A stretch of DNA of 7,316 bases from an uncultured Dyadobacter sp. (GTDB lineage: Bacteria; Bacteroidota; Bacteroidia; Cytophagales; Spirosomataceae). Below are positions 7,098 through 7,316 of this stretch, piece after piece (position 1 is the stretch's first letter; the number at the start of each line of letters is the position of its first letter). The notes below the pieces were generated by a model, which was given only the letters and a program-made list of their open reading frames with translations, had not been told where the DNA came from and did no database searches. The position numbers and the translations under genes are program-made. The DNA lies in NCBI GenBank assembly GCA_946481035.1, contig CAMLNK010000184.1, forward strand, positions 1-7,316, written 5' to 3'.

Positions 7098-7316
7098 ATG
7101 CAAAAGGCGGTTTCCAAACTTTACCATATCCCATTCTGGCTGGCTTACCATTATTTGTGGTGGGTAGTGGCGATGGGTAATCCGTGGAAAGCCGCGCATA
7201 GCATATTGTTTTCGCCTTACGCGGCCAAATTTGCGTTTTACGTGGTCCTGCAAGCGGTGGCAGTGTATTTCAATTTGTATTACCTCATTCCGAAATACCT
7301 TGAAAAAGGCCGGTTC
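7098..7316 (+). CDS. Probable LytS-type sensor histidine kinase, N-terminal part only (cut by window edge)
   Basis: The frame is open from the ATG at 7098 to the last base, giving 73 residues. Two hydrophobic segments are seen, at about residues 11-26 (IPFWLAYHYLWWVVAM) and 43-64. The second ends in YFNLYYLIPKYLEKGRF, a sequence typical of the membrane domain of Bacteroidota LytS/YehU-type histidine kinases, where 'N-x-Y-x-L-I-P-x-[YF]-L' recurs between helices. Those proteins have several N-terminal helices, then a His_kinase and a HATPase domain, and usually pair with a LytTR response regulator encoded next door. None of the kinase domain is in the window, so the call rests on the N-terminus alone. 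The gene starts 11 bp after the molybdopterin-subunit stop and may share its transcript. No Shine-Dalgarno sequence is present in the gap. Confidence 0.7.
   Translation, partial: MQKAVSKLYHIPFWLAYHYLWWVVAMGNPWKAAHSILFSPYAAKFAFYVVLQAVAVYFNLYYLIPKYLEKGRF

Overview
The window looks like chromosome from a Bacteroidota bacterium, most likely a Cytophagales member of the Dyadobacter/Spirosoma type. This placement is an inference. It rests on the gene families present (a TPR protein of the 'FDQGL' type, a membrane-anchored MutS-like ATPase, an IorB-type molybdopterin subunit and a LytS-type kinase start), on the absence of clear Shine-Dalgarno sequences before the starts, and on the moderately GC-rich coding sequence. 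No RNA genes, mobile elements, CRISPR arrays or long repeats were seen.

Left part (1-3871, + strand): three closely spaced genes that could be co-transcribed. These are the 3' part of a TPR-repeat protein, a small four-helix membrane protein of unknown function (29 bp later), and a MutS-family ATPase with two predicted membrane hairpins and no mismatch-recognition domain (23 bp later).

Middle part (3877-4947): a NmrA-type NAD(P)-binding oxidoreductase on the - strand. It converges on the MutS-like gene with only 5 bp between the stop codons, and a small hairpin overlaps its own stop codon. A 198-bp divergent intergenic region follows, which should hold the promoters of this gene and of the next one.

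Right part (4948-7316, + strand): a complete Tat-exported molybdopterin-binding subunit of the xanthine dehydrogenase/isoquinoline 1-oxidoreductase family, with its cofactor-loop and catalytic-glutamate motifs intact but with no [2Fe-2S] partner gene beside it. Only 11 bp later the N-terminal membrane part of a probable LytS-type sensor histidine kinase begins, and it runs off the window.

Most of the window is ordinary chromosomal content. The points most worth a second look are the molybdenum subunit without a partner, with a signalling gene directly behind it, and the membrane-anchored MutS-like protein in its small gene cluster. I found no convincing new multi-gene system.
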